Shown piece after piece: positions 26,963-38,057 of a stretch of 64,000 bases of DNA. Origin of the DNA: Pythium myriotylum. Taxonomy: Eukaryota > Oomycota > Peronosporomycetes > Pythiales > Pythiaceae. How positions within the stretch are numbered: position 1 is the first letter of the stretch; the number at the start of each line of letters is the position of its first letter. The position numbers and the translations under genes were made by a program. Under the pieces are notes generated by a model that saw only the letters and a list, made by a program, of their open reading frames with translations, was not told where the DNA came from and did not search any database. The stretch is from NCBI GenBank assembly GCA_023091665.1, contig JALJCQ010000018.1, positions 248,001 through 312,000 of the forward strand, given 5' to 3'.

Positions 26963-28653
26963 ATGGCCGCCTCGATCTCGCCTGTTCGTCTTGGTTTCGA
27001 CAAGCTAATTCGCTTGAGTCGGGAGCTGCAAGTGAGCCGCCGTGGCACCTACTCCGTCGAGCGCCTGCTCGCCTTCGACGACTACTGCAAGACGCGTTCC
27101 TTTTGTCAAGTGCTTTTTGTGTGCACTACGTTCCCTCTGCTCCCGGTACTTTTACTTCTCTCGATCGAGGCCATTCCGCTGGAAAGGCCCGATCTCGGCT
27201 GGAGACTGAACCGCGGTTATTGGATCCGAGTGCTCTTCTCCGTGGTGCTCGTGTTCGCATCCATGGTGATCATGGCGGACCGGATCTTCCTCGAGCTCCA
27301 GCTCTCTAGAAGCCAAAGGATCGCGATATGCTTGATAGCGACTGCAACCCACTGTGGTTTGATGGTCGCTACCGCCGCGCTGTGGCGTTTCCCTGTCCCG
27401 TTCCACATCGTGGTGCTTGCGCTCCCGTGCTGTATGATCTTTATACTGTCGTTCGTTTGCATTGCCGGGCCATCTCGGATTTGGCGGATACCGGGACTGC
27501 GAGCTCGCGCAACTGCATTCTGCACCTTCATCGTGGTCTTCGGTGCGCTCACGGTTTCCTACTCGATGTACAACGCAGTGTTTGTCGGTATTCGCGGACA
27601 CACGTTGACGCAAACAGCTCTCGTTCTCATGTTACCCGTGCTCCGCGTCGGGTTCCGGAATGTAGTTGCGCGTGGATGCACGTACTGGGAAGATCTTGTG
27701 CCTGAAACAACGATCTTCACCGTCGAGGTTTTTAACGCGCTCTACACCGTACGCAGTATACAGAGCGCCAACCCTCGGATAGCAGTAATTCTCATCCTCG
27801 TGTTGGACTTCGTATCACACGTTGGTAGGCTGCGAGGCTTGAACAGTCAGCGACGAGAGGTTGAGATTCTTGCGCGCCGCCTCGTCGAAGTTGATGATCA
27901 ACTCATGCACAGTTTGGACCTCCTGCGAACAATAACCCAGCTAGTTCAGTACCCACAAGGGATCGATCCGACGCGAGTTCGACCTCTAGCTAATTCTCCA
28001 CGCCTGAATCTTGGCAGCGTGCAACATTCGTTTTGTCAAACAGCACCCAGGATCTCAATTCTCGTGAATCCAAGTCCAACTTCACGGCATCTGGAAAGAC
28101 ATTCGCGCGCTTCCAACGTGATTCTGCCCACACCACGTGTGCAACTGACTGTCGATGAGAAGACGAGATTCGTGCATCTGTCCATGGCATTCTTCTTCCG
28201 GTGCGAGTACGTCGTACTAGTCCAGTATGTGGAATTGATTGTCCCAGTGATGTGGGCTGTTTACCTCATTGTCTTACGGCAACTCCCGAATATACAGTAC
28301 TACAGAGAAGAGGCAGCGATCTCAGCACCTCGAGTCTCGTTGCTTGTGCTCAACATCACCCAGTTCGCGTTCTTCGAGCTCGTCTCGCTCTTGCTGCTGC
28401 AGTGGACTGTGAAGACGCGACTTGGCTTCTCCCCGTTACACCAGTTGGCTTTTGTACTGGAGACCCAGTTTGCCCTCGCTCAGAGCAAGCTAACCATGTT
28501 GACTGTCGTAATTCCTCAGCTCTCCCTCACCCACGTTGGTGCGTTCGATCTCGACTGGTTCTTAGTTTTCTGATGATTCACATACACCGTGTGATCTGAT
28601 GCAGGGGGTGACTTTGAGGCTCTGCTCCGTTGGCTTCGTGGCGGCACGTGGTG
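26963..28653 (+). CDS. Multi-span membrane protein, oomycete family, copy 1
   Basis: Two exons: 26963-28538 and 28604-28653, with a 65-base intron (GTGCGT...ATGCAG); 541 residues. The ATG at 26963 (MAASISPVRLG) is chosen because similarity to the neighbouring paralog begins shortly after it, at SRELQVSRRGTYSVERLLAF. Hydrophobic stretches indicate roughly eight to ten membrane spans, split by a soluble loop (about 300-440) that starts after FTVEVFNALYTVRS. The tiny last exon encodes the conserved GDFEALLRWLRGG end; without splicing, the frame runs on to an unrelated VGAFDLDWFLVF end at 28573. Similar proteins are common in Phytophthora genomes and uncharacterised. Tandem with copy 2. Confidence 0.8.
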
Positions 28654-29444
28654 ATGTGACTGGTTGTTGTGCCTATCCACTTCTCTGTGTCCATTGACCA
28701 GTCCGTAAGTGGGTAGAATCGACACGAAGACGACAACCTCTATTGTTGGCGTCTGGAGTTCTTCGTTCAACTCTCCAGTGCGCGTCCGTCCCATTGTCCA
28801 CATCCACTCACGATAAATGGGATCTCAGCTAAAGGCGACAGCCAATCGGAGGCTGGAATTCTGAAGGATGACCAGTTCCAAGCGCCCCAGTCATGTTTTT
28901 TTTGGTTCTCTCGACCGGAGGCTATAAGGATTCACAGCGGTTGAATAGACTTCATCTGCATCGTCATCGACCGGAGGAGGACGGCTTGGCCACCGCGGTG
29001 GATCAAACTGCCGGAGTCAAGCTCTAGCTTCGAGCAAGCTGTGTGGTATGCGTTTTGGACCGACTGCGTCGACATCACCCGGAGGACGATGAAATGGTCG
29101 GCACGCCCTACTCAATCAAGAAACCAGGGTTTATTAGCAAACAACAATAGTAATACTACTCCTTTTGGCACGAAGGAAGCAGACAGAAAGTCGCGAGTTC
29201 AAGGTGAGCAACACGCTGGTCTATATGGTTTCCATACCTTCTCGCCGAACGAACCAGCACGCACCCTTTGCGCCAAGGTGCCAACTGATCCTCAAATCTA
29301 TCAGAGAGCATCATCCCGCCGGATAAGAACTCTGTACAGTCACGCACAGCCATGATCGCACCCATGACATAAATAAACTGAAGTGAAAACCAGCACATTG
29401 CGTTGACTCTAGTTTGGAAGTCGAGACGTCGTAACGACAACGCG
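28654..29444. other. Spacer between tandem membrane-protein genes
   Basis: About 0.8 kb. It includes a T9 run at about 28896 and no convincing coding sequence; it presumably holds the promoter of copy 2. Confidence 0.5.
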
Positions 29445-31110
29445 ATGCCAGCCTGGGCGTTTCACCGCAACTTTGGCGCGCTCACTCGCGAACTGCAAGT
29501 GAGCCGCCGTGGAGCTTACTCTATCGATCGCCTGCTCGCCTTTGACCACTATTGCAAGTCCCACTCCCTATTTCACGTACTTTTCGTGTGCGCCACTTTT
29601 CCTTTGCTGCCGGCAGCGCTGCTTATATCACTCGAAGTGAACCCGCTAGAGAACCCTGAACTCGGCTGGAAAATGAATCGCTCCTTCTGGATTCGAGTAC
29701 TGGTCTCCGTTGCGCTTGTTTTCACGTCGGGGGTGACAATCGCCCATCGAGTATTTAGCGAACTCCAGTTATCCATCTACCGACAACTCGGAATTGTGCT
29801 GGTCGGGTCAGCATTGCAAGTATCGTTCATGGTATCAGTTGCTGCGTTTTGGCGATTCCCTGTCCCATTCCATATCGTGGTCGTCTCTTTCCCGTGTTGC
29901 GTTATCCTCGTTGTTTCCTTCGTGGCGTTCGCAGGGCCGAATAGACTGTGGCAGATACCTGGACTACGAGTGCGCGTCGTCACGTTTGCCTGTTTCACCT
30001 TCGCCGTCAGTGCGCTCATCATCTCCTACTCGATCTACAATGCTGTCTTTATCGGGCTTCAAGCATACCCGGTTTGGCAGGCTGCATTTGTGCTCGTTCT
30101 CCCTGTCATCAGGACCGTGCTTCGGAATGTCGTAGCCCGTGGATGCATCCATACGGAAGACCTTGTTCAAGAGACTACGATCTTCACAGTCGAGGTCTTC
30201 AACGCGCTGTACACAGTGCGGAGCATGCAGAACGCCAACTCTCGAGTCACAATGATTATCATTGTCGTCACCGACTTCACGATGGCGATCCGAACAATTC
30301 ATGCTGTGGCACGTCAGCAAAACCACGTACAGGCACTCGCCCGCCGACTTGTCGAAGGCGAACACCAAAGCCCCAATGCTGATGTGGACCTCTTGCGGAC
30401 CGTGGTCCAGCGCGTGCAATCTCGAGGCGAGATCGACAAAACTCGTTTGCGCGTATGGCGCTGTCTCCGCGTGTCAAAGTCGGAAGCGATGGGAATTTGC
30501 AGGTTGTGAACGTGGCTCGAGCCGTCGCTGTGCTCACGCAACCAGCTCCAAAGTCACGAACAAGCCAGTCTCGCTCAGCGAACGTGATCCTCCCTGTCCC
30601 TCGTGCGCGACTGACAGTAGATGAAAAGACGAATCTCGTGCAGCAGTCCTTGCAGTTGTTGTTCTGGTGTGAGTACGTGATCCTTGCCGAATACGTGGAG
30701 TGCATTGTTCCGACCATGTGGGCGGCGTATGTTGTGGTCTTGCGGCAGCTCCCGAATCTCCAATACTACAAGCAGGAGTCTGCGATCCCCTCCTCGCAAT
30801 TCCCGTGGGTCGTACTGAATATTCTCGTATTCGCAACTTTCGAGCTCGCCTCGGTCGTTTTCCTTCAGAAAATGCTGCGTCGGCGTCTGGGCTTCTCTCT
30901 GCTACACCAATTGGCGTTTGTGCTCGAGACGCAGTTCGCCTTGGCGCAGAGCAAGCTCACGCTGTGGTACGTCGTGATCCCGCAACTCTCGCTCGTCCAC
31001 TTTGGTAAGTCTATTTGTATTTGCCCAGTTCATGGCCTAGATACTCATTCGGTGCCTCAGGGTCAGACTTTGACGCTCTTCTCCGCTGGCTGCGCGGTGG
31101 CAAATGGTGA
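29445..31110 (+). CDS. Multi-span membrane protein, copy 2, with a possible frame-rescuing intron
   Basis: Proposed exons 29445-30452, 30503-31004 and 31061-31110; 519 residues. The ATG at 29445 gives MPAWAFHRNFG, then LTRELQVSRRGAYSIDRLLAF, as in copy 1. The last intron (31005-31060, GTAAGT...CTCAG) and the end GSDFDALLRWLRGG match copy 1. Around 30453 the frame shifts. A 50-base GT-AG segment (30453-30502, GTATGG...TTGCAG) restores it exactly if spliced, but copy 1 has coding sequence there (SPRLNLGS against SPRVKVGS). Either a frameshift mutation is being bypassed by a new intron, or the gene is broken. Confidence 0.65.
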
Positions 31111-31430
31111 ACAGTCATACTCAGTATCCATAGGGTATGTCTGAGTGGTGGGTATTATAATACATCACTCAATATCACAATGAACTGCATTAGGCATCTG
31201 TCAATGCGGCGACACGCATCTTTCGAGACCAACAGGGTACGTCGTCGGGAAACGAAGAGGACAATACACGTTATCCGATAACACGATCAGAAGGATCTTC
31301 GTCACGTTGACGCGTTACTTGTAAACTGTGCCTGCGACGTGTGAGCAGTTACAAACCCGGTTGTCACGTTTGGTCACGCTTGGTATGTCCTTTCGAACTG
31401 TAACGTAGCTCTCCATTCGACAAATAGCGA

Positions 31431-33545
31431 ATGGCGGACCCGAAGATGGACCCACCGGCGGCGACTGCCGTCACGGTCAAGAGCGAGCCTCCAGGCGACG
31501 CAGCGCGGCCGCAAAGCCGTGATACGACTACTGAAATGCCCATGCGCGCGGCGTCGGCGTCGGTCGGAGGCGGCAAGAAGCGCAAGGCGCGGCGCCAAGC
31601 CGTGACCGAGGACGAGGACATCGCGATGCTGCGCGCCGCGGCCAAGATCCAGCCGCACCGAGCGCCCTGGGGCCTGGGCAGGAAGCGCTGGCAGAGCGTC
31701 GCGGACGCCGTCGTGGAAGAGGTCGGCGGGCACAACGAGGTCAGCGCCATGCTCTGCCAGCGGCGGTACGACATGCTCGTGGACCGGTTCATCGTGCACC
31801 GCCAGCTCGCGAAGAACTGGCCGCGCAATCCAGAGATGCGGCGATTGCTGGAAGCAGCAGTGGAGGATCGTAAGCTGCGAGACGAGTCGGTGGACAAGGC
31901 GGCATCCAAGCGCATGGCCAAGGTGATGACGCGGCAGCCGCAGCTCACGATGGAGTCGCTGCGGGCCGCGCTCGCTGCAGCCACTGGGACAGCGACGCCG
32001 GAAGAGAGCATCGAGGTGAAGGTCGAGCGCATTGAGAAGAAGGAAAGTGAAGACGCGGGAGAGCCGCGCGAGGCACCGCCGCTAGAGAAGGCCGTCGCGA
32101 CACTCGAGCGCATCGCACCGATCTTACCGATCATGCCAGCAGACAAGCCAGTCGCCTCATCAGTACGCACGGGGGTCGCACCAGCAGAGAAGAAGACAAA
32201 CGACGACGCACTACCACCCCAGGAGGACCCGTTGTTGGCGTCCGCGCCATCCAGTCGCTCGCCCACGAAGCGCCGCGCATTCGTCGAGTCGACGCTGGTC
32301 GCGGTGCTCGATCGCCTCGCGAGTCTGGAGAGCGCATGGCTCGAGAATGCACGACAAGAGCGAGCGTTGAAGAAAGAACAGCTTGAACTCGAGCGAGAGA
32401 CCTTGAAGATGTCGCGATCAGCGGACAAGATTACGGTCGAGTCGAGTCCTCGAGAGGAGACAAAGAAGACGGCGAGTCCTCGGGACGAGAAGGAGACGGT
32501 CAAGCTCGCCAAGTTCGCCAAGGGAGATGCGACGAATGCGACAGGGAGCGTGGAAGATGTCTCAATGGCCGTGCAAGACTCAGCGAAACCCGCCGAGACC
32601 GTCAAGCCCACGACGAGTGCTGAGTCCACGGGAGACGATGGCGTGAGCCCCGAGCACGTGGGTGAGAATGCTGCAGTGGCAGCCGACGGAGACGTTCCTA
32701 ACGCTCAAGTCAGTAAAACGAGTGGGGATGAAGACATCTCCACCGCTCGTTATCAGCCCATTGTGACAAGTGCAGAGTCAGGCGAGCCTGGAAGTGAGGA
32801 AGTTATGGGTGCAGACGGTACGACGGTGGTAACTGGATCTGCTACTTCTTCAGGAGTAAGCCATGAACCAACCGAGACTTCTCCTCCAGCCATTGGGCAA
32901 GAGACCGAGGCGCCTGGCTCTGATCGCGAGCCACAAAAAGCCGGTCTTGAGCCATCCACGACGAGTGCAGTCAGCGTGGACGACTTTGCCCGGCTCAAAC
33001 ACGAGTTCGGGACGCTCAAGTCGTCGCTCCAAGTGAGTCAAACCGAGCAAGCGCAGCTCAAGCAGCAAGTCACCGAGCTCAAGCACTCGCTCGACGAGAC
33101 TCGCCGTGAGAAAGACACGCTCCAGAGCCAAGTCTCGTCCTTGCAGGCGCTGCTGCGCGATGCTGCGTCGCTCGCCGGCACGCTCAAGCTGCTGCGTGAT
33201 GCACACCGCGAGCACGAGCAGCGCTTCCAGGACCACGTCAGCGCGGTCGACGCGCGTCTAAACACGCTCCGTGCCGAGATCCGCGAGCGCTATCGCCACC
33301 AACTCGCGACCAGCAAGTCGCCCGACGAGGTTCTCACCGCGATCCAGAAAGAGCAGATCCGCATGCGCACCGACCACCGCGTGCGGCTCGAGGCCGCGCA
33401 GAGCCGCGAGAGCGCGACCACCGAGAAAGCGATCGCGCAGCTGCGCGAAGAAATCGACAGAGAGCGTCGCGAGCGCCACGACGAGTACGGCGCGCTGCTG
33501 CAGAGCATCGAGCAAGTGCTCGCGGGGCAGACGCCGCTCATTTGA
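31431..33545 (+). CDS. Single-module Myb/SANT-like coiled-coil protein
   Basis: 704 residues, ATG at 31431 (MADPKMDPPAA). A basic cluster at 49-55 (KKRKARR) precedes the module at about 60-150, with DEDIAMLRAAAKIQPHRAPW, RWQSVADAVVEE and RYDMLVDRF. A long acidic Ser/Thr linker follows, then a coiled coil (about 520-690) with LKQQVTELKHSLDETRREKD and the tail ERRERHDEYGALLQSIEQVL. An Inr-like CTCCATTCGACAAAT sits at 31411-31425. It is closest in layout to the next gene (33953-36628) and to the decayed locus at 38-39.9 kb. Likely nuclear; unknown function. Confidence 0.82.
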   Translation: MADPKMDPPAATAVTVKSEPPGDAARPQSRDTTTEMPMRAASASVGGGKKRKARRQAVTEDEDIAMLRAAAKIQPHRAPWGLGRKRWQSVADAVVEEVGGHNEVSAMLCQRRYDMLVDRFIVHRQLAKNWPRNPEMRRLLEAAVEDRKLRDESVDKAASKRMAKVMTRQPQLTMESLRAALAAATGTATPEESIEVKVERIEKKESEDAGEPREAPPLEKAVATLERIAPILPIMPADKPVASSVRTGVAPAEKKTNDDALPPQEDPLLASAPSSRSPTKRRAFVESTLVAVLDRLASLESAWLENARQERALKKEQLELERETLKMSRSADKITVESSPREETKKTASPRDEKETVKLAKFAKGDATNATGSVEDVSMAVQDSAKPAETVKPTTSAESTGDDGVSPEHVGENAAVAADGDVPNAQVSKTSGDEDISTARYQPIVTSAESGEPGSEEVMGADGTTVVTGSATSSGVSHEPTETSPPAIGQETEAPGSDREPQKAGLEPSTTSAVSVDDFARLKHEFGTLKSSLQVSQTEQAQLKQQVTELKHSLDETRREKDTLQSQVSSLQALLRDAASLAGTLKLLRDAHREHEQRFQDHVSAVDARLNTLRAEIRERYRHQLATSKSPDEVLTAIQKEQIRMRTDHRVRLEAAQSRESATTEKAIAQLREEIDRERRERHDEYGALLQSIEQVLAGQTPLI

Positions 33546-33952
33546 GCTCACATGTCGCATATTTAGTACACTTGTTACGAACCGGCGTGACAGTGAGGGG
33601 CTGTGTTCGTATGGTACAGTACTTACGCTGGCTACTGCGAAGACTGTCGCACCGCGTACTGCTTCGTCGATCATCACGATAGACAGGTATCTATTCTCAC
33701 AACCTCCTCACCTCTACACCAACTATGATTATCCCTTTTCTGATATGATCCTTTCTCACAGGATATCGGTTTTCACGCGTGAGTGTACCCTCTCGCTCTC
33801 CTCCTCTCCCTTCTCTTCCTCCCTCCCTCCCTCCCTCCTCCCCCATCCTTTTTGCCACCATGTTACGAACCGCTTTCTGTTAAGACCGGGTTCGTATTAT
33901 TCTCCATACTTACTTCCTATATGACTGTAGTTTCCCCCCTTCCATCTCCAAT
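33546..33952. other. Spacer with repeated TGTTACGAACCG and a TCCC tract
   Basis: TGTTACGAACCG occurs at 33573-33584 and again at 33861-33872. Each is followed by a TTCGTAT string and a TACTTAC string at similar spacing, suggesting a local duplication. A polypyrimidine TCCC repeat lies at about 33806-33850. No gene is supported. Confidence 0.6.
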
Positions 33953-36628
33953 ATGGCGCGGCTCATGAGCTTCGGCGACGCGCCGCCGCCTTCATCGCGC
34001 GCGCACGACGACTCGCGCAGCGCCAGCGACGACCACGACGACCCCGAACCCTCGTCGGAGGCGCCGCGCGCCGTCAAGAAGCGCCGCAAGCGCCGCAAGG
34101 CGCTCACGACCGAGGAAGACGTGGCGATCCTGCGCGCCGTGGCGGCCGTGCGCCCGCACCACGCGGCCCACGGGCAGGGCCGCCGCCGCTGGCAGGAGGC
34201 CGCCGACCGCGTCGTCGCCGAGTGCGGCAACGAGCTCTCGGCCACGCTCTGCAAGGGCCGCTTCGACAACATGCTCAAGCGCTTTGTGCAGGAGCAAGAG
34301 ACCGGCGGGCTCTGGCCGCGCGACGCCACGCGGCGCGAGCTCGTCATGGCCGCGCTCGAAGACCAAAAGGCGCTCGGCGACAAAGTGCTGCGCCCCGAAA
34401 ACGGCGCCAGCTGGAAGAAACGCATGCTCGAGATGGATCTGCGCCGCGACGACGCCACGGCCGAGCCGCAGGACAAACCCAAAGACAAAGCGCCGCTCGC
34501 CAAGCACAAGACGACCAATGCCTCGCCCATGCGGACGACGACGACAAACGCGGCGCCGACAGTGGCCAACAGCGCGACGCCCACGAACGCGAACGTGAAC
34601 GCGAACGCGAATGCGCGCGCGACGACGACCGCGACGAGCTCGTCGCCGGCGCCCATGCGCGCGAGCTCGACGAGCCAGCCGCTGCGCACGGTCTTGACGC
34701 CGCCTCGACCGGGTATGGGCAACGTCGGGCGAGGAGCCTACATCGTCGCCAACCGCATGGGCGGCTCGCCGGGTAAGAGCCGCAACGGACCGCCGCCGCA
34801 CGCGCACGACAGAACCAGGCTCACGCCGCCGACGAGGCCTTCTCCGACGCCCGAGAGAGCACTGCCCAGCCTGTCGGTGGTGCCTCGACCGGCGAGCGCG
34901 TCGGCCGCTGGGCCTGTGTTGAACAAGAACGCGCCCGGCGCCAAGTCGGCCGCTACAACCACCACGGCGCTGGCGGTTCCTGGCAGACAGTCCTCGACGA
35001 CAACCTCCTCGGGGCTTCAAAAAGTCGCGCGATCGCAATCGACCTCGTCGGCAGTGCCGGCGAACCTGCTGTGGCCGTTGTACAACCCCGCGCCGCTCGC
35101 GAACGGCGGGCTTCCATGGAATGTCGTGCGAGCCAACGCCATCAACATGATCAACGGGAGTGGGCAGGGACCAAGCGCTCCGCCGAATGGACCACCGCCG
35201 CAATCAGGACCGCCGCCGCCAAAGACTGGGCCACCACCACAGGGATCTGGACCACCTCCACCGCCTGGGTCGGCTCCGCCTGCACCCACCGGTTCTGATG
35301 ATCGTGATCGCTCCAGACTTCCGTCAGTCGCGTCAGTTTCACAATCGGCTCATCAGATTCTTGCCGCCGCAAGGAGTGAGGCGCCAGTTCCGACAATCCT
35401 CAAGTCGAGCGTGTCGAGACCTCCGCCTTCGCAGGCAGCTCCAACGAGTTCCAGCCCTCGTCCCCCGCCGTCGCAACCGCCATCGCAGCCACCGCCTCAG
35501 CCATCTCCGCAACAACCTACAGCTCGATCACCCGCACGACCACCCGCCGACTCGGTTCATCCTGTGCCGGCGGACTCGATGCAACGACGAGAAGAACATA
35601 TTCGTGAGCCGCGACAAGAGCAGCGTCCGCAAGGCCCAGCTCCTGAGGGGCATATAGTACCGCTGCGTCCTCCGTCAACGACGGATTCACCAAACGAGAG
35701 ACGTTCTTTCGTTGAATCGGCGCTATTCACGATGCTTGATCGGTTCACAGAGATGGAGCGGGCATGGCTTCGAGATCGCGACCAAGACCGTGAGCTTCGA
35801 CGTCGTGCTGCAGCCGCCAATCGATCGCCACGTGGAGATAACGGAGGCTACGAACCGTCGGACGTTAGCCGTGAAGAGTTTGATGAAGTGGTCCTTGAAA
35901 TGGCCGCGAGTCGGCGTGAACGAGCGGGGCTCAGACAGGAAATCGACTCGCTCACAAACGCTCTCGCGAGGAGTGAGTACGAGCAGTCGATGATGCGGGA
36001 GCAGATGGCGTCGTTGGCATCCCTGGTACGTGAGAGCCGACGAGAGAACTACGAGCTCAAGCAGGATGTTGGCTCGCTTGCCTCAATGCTGAGAGAAGTG
36101 ACAGGACAGTCTGGTGCCCTAAGAGAGTTGGAAGCAGCTCAGCAGCGGCAGGCTGAAGAACTGCGGCGGTATCAACAGGACGAGGAGTCGAGGCGGCGTA
36201 TCGCGCAGATTGACGACAGGGTTCGTTATGAGACCCTTGAGCAACGCATCGAACAGTTGGAGCATAGCGGAGAGGCAGAGAATGAGGAACCACAAGGAGA
36301 GCCGGCTAGCGGGGAAGAAGGAGCACAAGACCAAACGCAAACGGCGACGTCCCAACAAACACGCGCAGAGAACCCACGTGCGCGCACTCGAACATTCCAT
36401 CCGTTCGCTGAGTTGCAGGCAACAATGGAGAAACAGCAGGAGCTCATCAAGCTGTACGAGCAGGCGCAGACGATGCGGGATAGCCATTCACGTACCGAAT
36501 TCGAGATCGCTGAGCTCAAGACTGCAATCGATGTCGAGCGTGCGGAGCGAACACGCGAGTACATGGCATTGCTGGATAATATCAAGCGTGTTCTCGCAGT
36601 CGACGGTGGCAATGAAGATCGAGCGTGA
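33953..36628 (+). CDS. Myb/SANT-like coiled-coil protein with polyproline linker
   Basis: 891 residues, ATG at 33953. KKRRKRRK at 42-49 is a likely nuclear signal. The module spans about 52-140, with EEDVAILRAVAAVRPHHAAH, RRRWQEAADRVV and RFDNMLKRF. Residues about 390-590 are Pro/Gln/Ser-rich with repeated PPP runs, of the kind that bind SH3/WW or profilin in other proteins. A coiled coil (about 630-790) and the tail ERAERTREYMALLDNIKRVL complete the family layout. The region 34500-34640 encodes an Ala/Asn/Thr low-complexity stretch. No break is seen. Confidence 0.82.
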   Translation: MARLMSFGDAPPPSSRAHDDSRSASDDHDDPEPSSEAPRAVKKRRKRRKALTTEEDVAILRAVAAVRPHHAAHGQGRRRWQEAADRVVAECGNELSATLCKGRFDNMLKRFVQEQETGGLWPRDATRRELVMAALEDQKALGDKVLRPENGASWKKRMLEMDLRRDDATAEPQDKPKDKAPLAKHKTTNASPMRTTTTNAAPTVANSATPTNANVNANANARATTTATSSSPAPMRASSTSQPLRTVLTPPRPGMGNVGRGAYIVANRMGGSPGKSRNGPPPHAHDRTRLTPPTRPSPTPERALPSLSVVPRPASASAAGPVLNKNAPGAKSAATTTTALAVPGRQSSTTTSSGLQKVARSQSTSSAVPANLLWPLYNPAPLANGGLPWNVVRANAINMINGSGQGPSAPPNGPPPQSGPPPPKTGPPPQGSGPPPPPGSAPPAPTGSDDRDRSRLPSVASVSQSAHQILAAARSEAPVPTILKSSVSRPPPSQAAPTSSSPRPPPSQPPSQPPPQPSPQQPTARSPARPPADSVHPVPADSMQRREEHIREPRQEQRPQGPAPEGHIVPLRPPSTTDSPNERRSFVESALFTMLDRFTEMERAWLRDRDQDRELRRRAAAANRSPRGDNGGYEPSDVSREEFDEVVLEMAASRRERAGLRQEIDSLTNALARSEYEQSMMREQMASLASLVRESRRENYELKQDVGSLASMLREVTGQSGALRELEAAQQRQAEELRRYQQDEESRRRIAQIDDRVRYETLEQRIEQLEHSGEAENEEPQGEPASGEEGAQDQTQTATSQQTRAENPRARTRTFHPFAELQATMEKQQELIKLYEQAQTMRDSHSRTEFEIAELKTAIDVERAERTREYMALLDNIKRVLAVDGGNEDRA

Positions 36629-36901
36629 TAGTCGCAGTGTGACGGTTTTGAATAAGGTACGCGTGGTAAACTCTGGGCCGATAAGCAGGCGCAAGTCTAA
36701 GTTTTTGCAGCTATAGTACTCGTAGGACGCACTCACATGGAAGTGAAGATCGTTAGGAAAAGCGAGAAAGATGTACCAGAATGAGGTTTGATATCATTAG
36801 GAAAACGACGATGCCGTTGGGGGGTTGCGCCTCGTCCCTTGTGTTCAAACCGCACTCAATTTTTCACTGCGTTTTCTCTCCAGCTGGCACACAAAGCTAT
36901 C

Positions 36902-37959
36902 ATGGACGGAGCCAATGATCACTCAAACGATTCGTCCGTTGGAGTGGGCAAGCAACGTCTCCTCTCGGCGCCTAAGGCTTCCACCTCCCGTTTGCTGCAG
37001 CTCGTAGACGAGTTCAAACCGTACGCGTTGAATGCCAACGTCCAGCAAGTCACGTGGGATAAAATCGACGACGCCCTCTGGGGCAGGCAGACGGCAAGAT
37101 TCTTCGCAAAGAAACGATTCTTCTCTCTTGTGGATAGGTTCGAGTTAGGCGAAGGCATAGCAGGGCTGAGCAATACCGATCTTACCAGACTGGAGAAGCT
37201 CACGGCCGATGCCCAGAATTGCGAGCGATGGAGACCAGGAAGTCGATCGCTGGGTCAAGCTGAGACCGACGGGACCGAGGATGCCGAGCCAAGTCCGCGG
37301 GAGAGCGCACCCGAGAGATGCGAAGGCAACGATACCGACGAAGCAGACGAGCAGAGCGAGGAACTGGCGACTCGGTCTCGGGCCCACGAAGAAAAGGATG
37401 ATGAGGGAACTTACCACGCGCCATCGAGGCAGAAGTCGTGTGTGGACAGGAGATACGATGGACTCTTGGTTGACCTGGTCGTGCTACACAAGCCTCACTT
37501 GACGTGGAAAGTAGAGAAGCGACGAAAGCGCTGGGCACGGATCTCTGCAGAGCTCAGGAACAGCGAGTGGCCGCGCAAGTGTGGAGAGCAGACACTACAA
37601 CATCGGTTCGGATTCTTACGTCGCGTTCTCAACAACCCGCTCCACAGTCAGCACAGCAAGATCAAGGGCAGTCTCAAGAAAAAGCTGGCAAAGTACTGCG
37701 CGCTACTGGACAATCGCTCGGGAGAGTTGAAAGAAGAAATGAAGAGAAGAAGCCCAAGTTTTCCAAGCCTACGATGGATCTGGAGACCGCCTCGTCGCCG
37801 ACGTGGGTCGAGGCCGTCTCAGCCCAGCAAGCTCGGATGCAAGCCGACACGAGGCGTATCCACGAGAACCAGACGCTCATGTTGCAGATCCAAGCGCGGA
37901 TCGTCCAAAACCACCACGCGAGCCTCGCTCTCTTCAATCGCCTCCACCGATTCGCTTGA
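36902..37959 (+). CDS. Two-module Myb/SANT-like protein, frameshifted near its 3' end
   Basis: ATG at 36902 (MDGANDHSND). Module 1 (about 25-100) has LLQLVDEFKPYALN, TWDKIDDALWG and RFFSLVDRF. Module 2 (about 185-270) has LLVDLVVLHKPHLTW, RWARISAEL and RFGFLRRVL. Near 37730, in a purine-rich run, the meaningful frame shifts: the original frame turns Arg/Ser-rich and ends at 37990. The other frame gives a helix containing AVSAQQARMQADTRRIHENQ and ends at 37959. I found no GT-AG intron that fixes this without deleting the conserved end of module 2. Either a true frameshift or a sequence error. A CTCAATTTTTCAC string at about 36855-36867 may be the promoter. Confidence 0.6.
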
Positions 37960-38057
37960 ATATGCTATCATTTCGTTTATCAATTCATAAAAATTCGAAT
38001 GCAGTTCGATATTTTTTTGGCCGATGACCGTCTTTTCTTCTCACGAGGAAAAACAAT

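Noticed and set aside
33992..35203. 403-codon antisense frame over the polyproline gene
   Set aside because: Arg/Ala-rich low complexity, caused by the GC-rich Pro/Ala codons of the sense gene.
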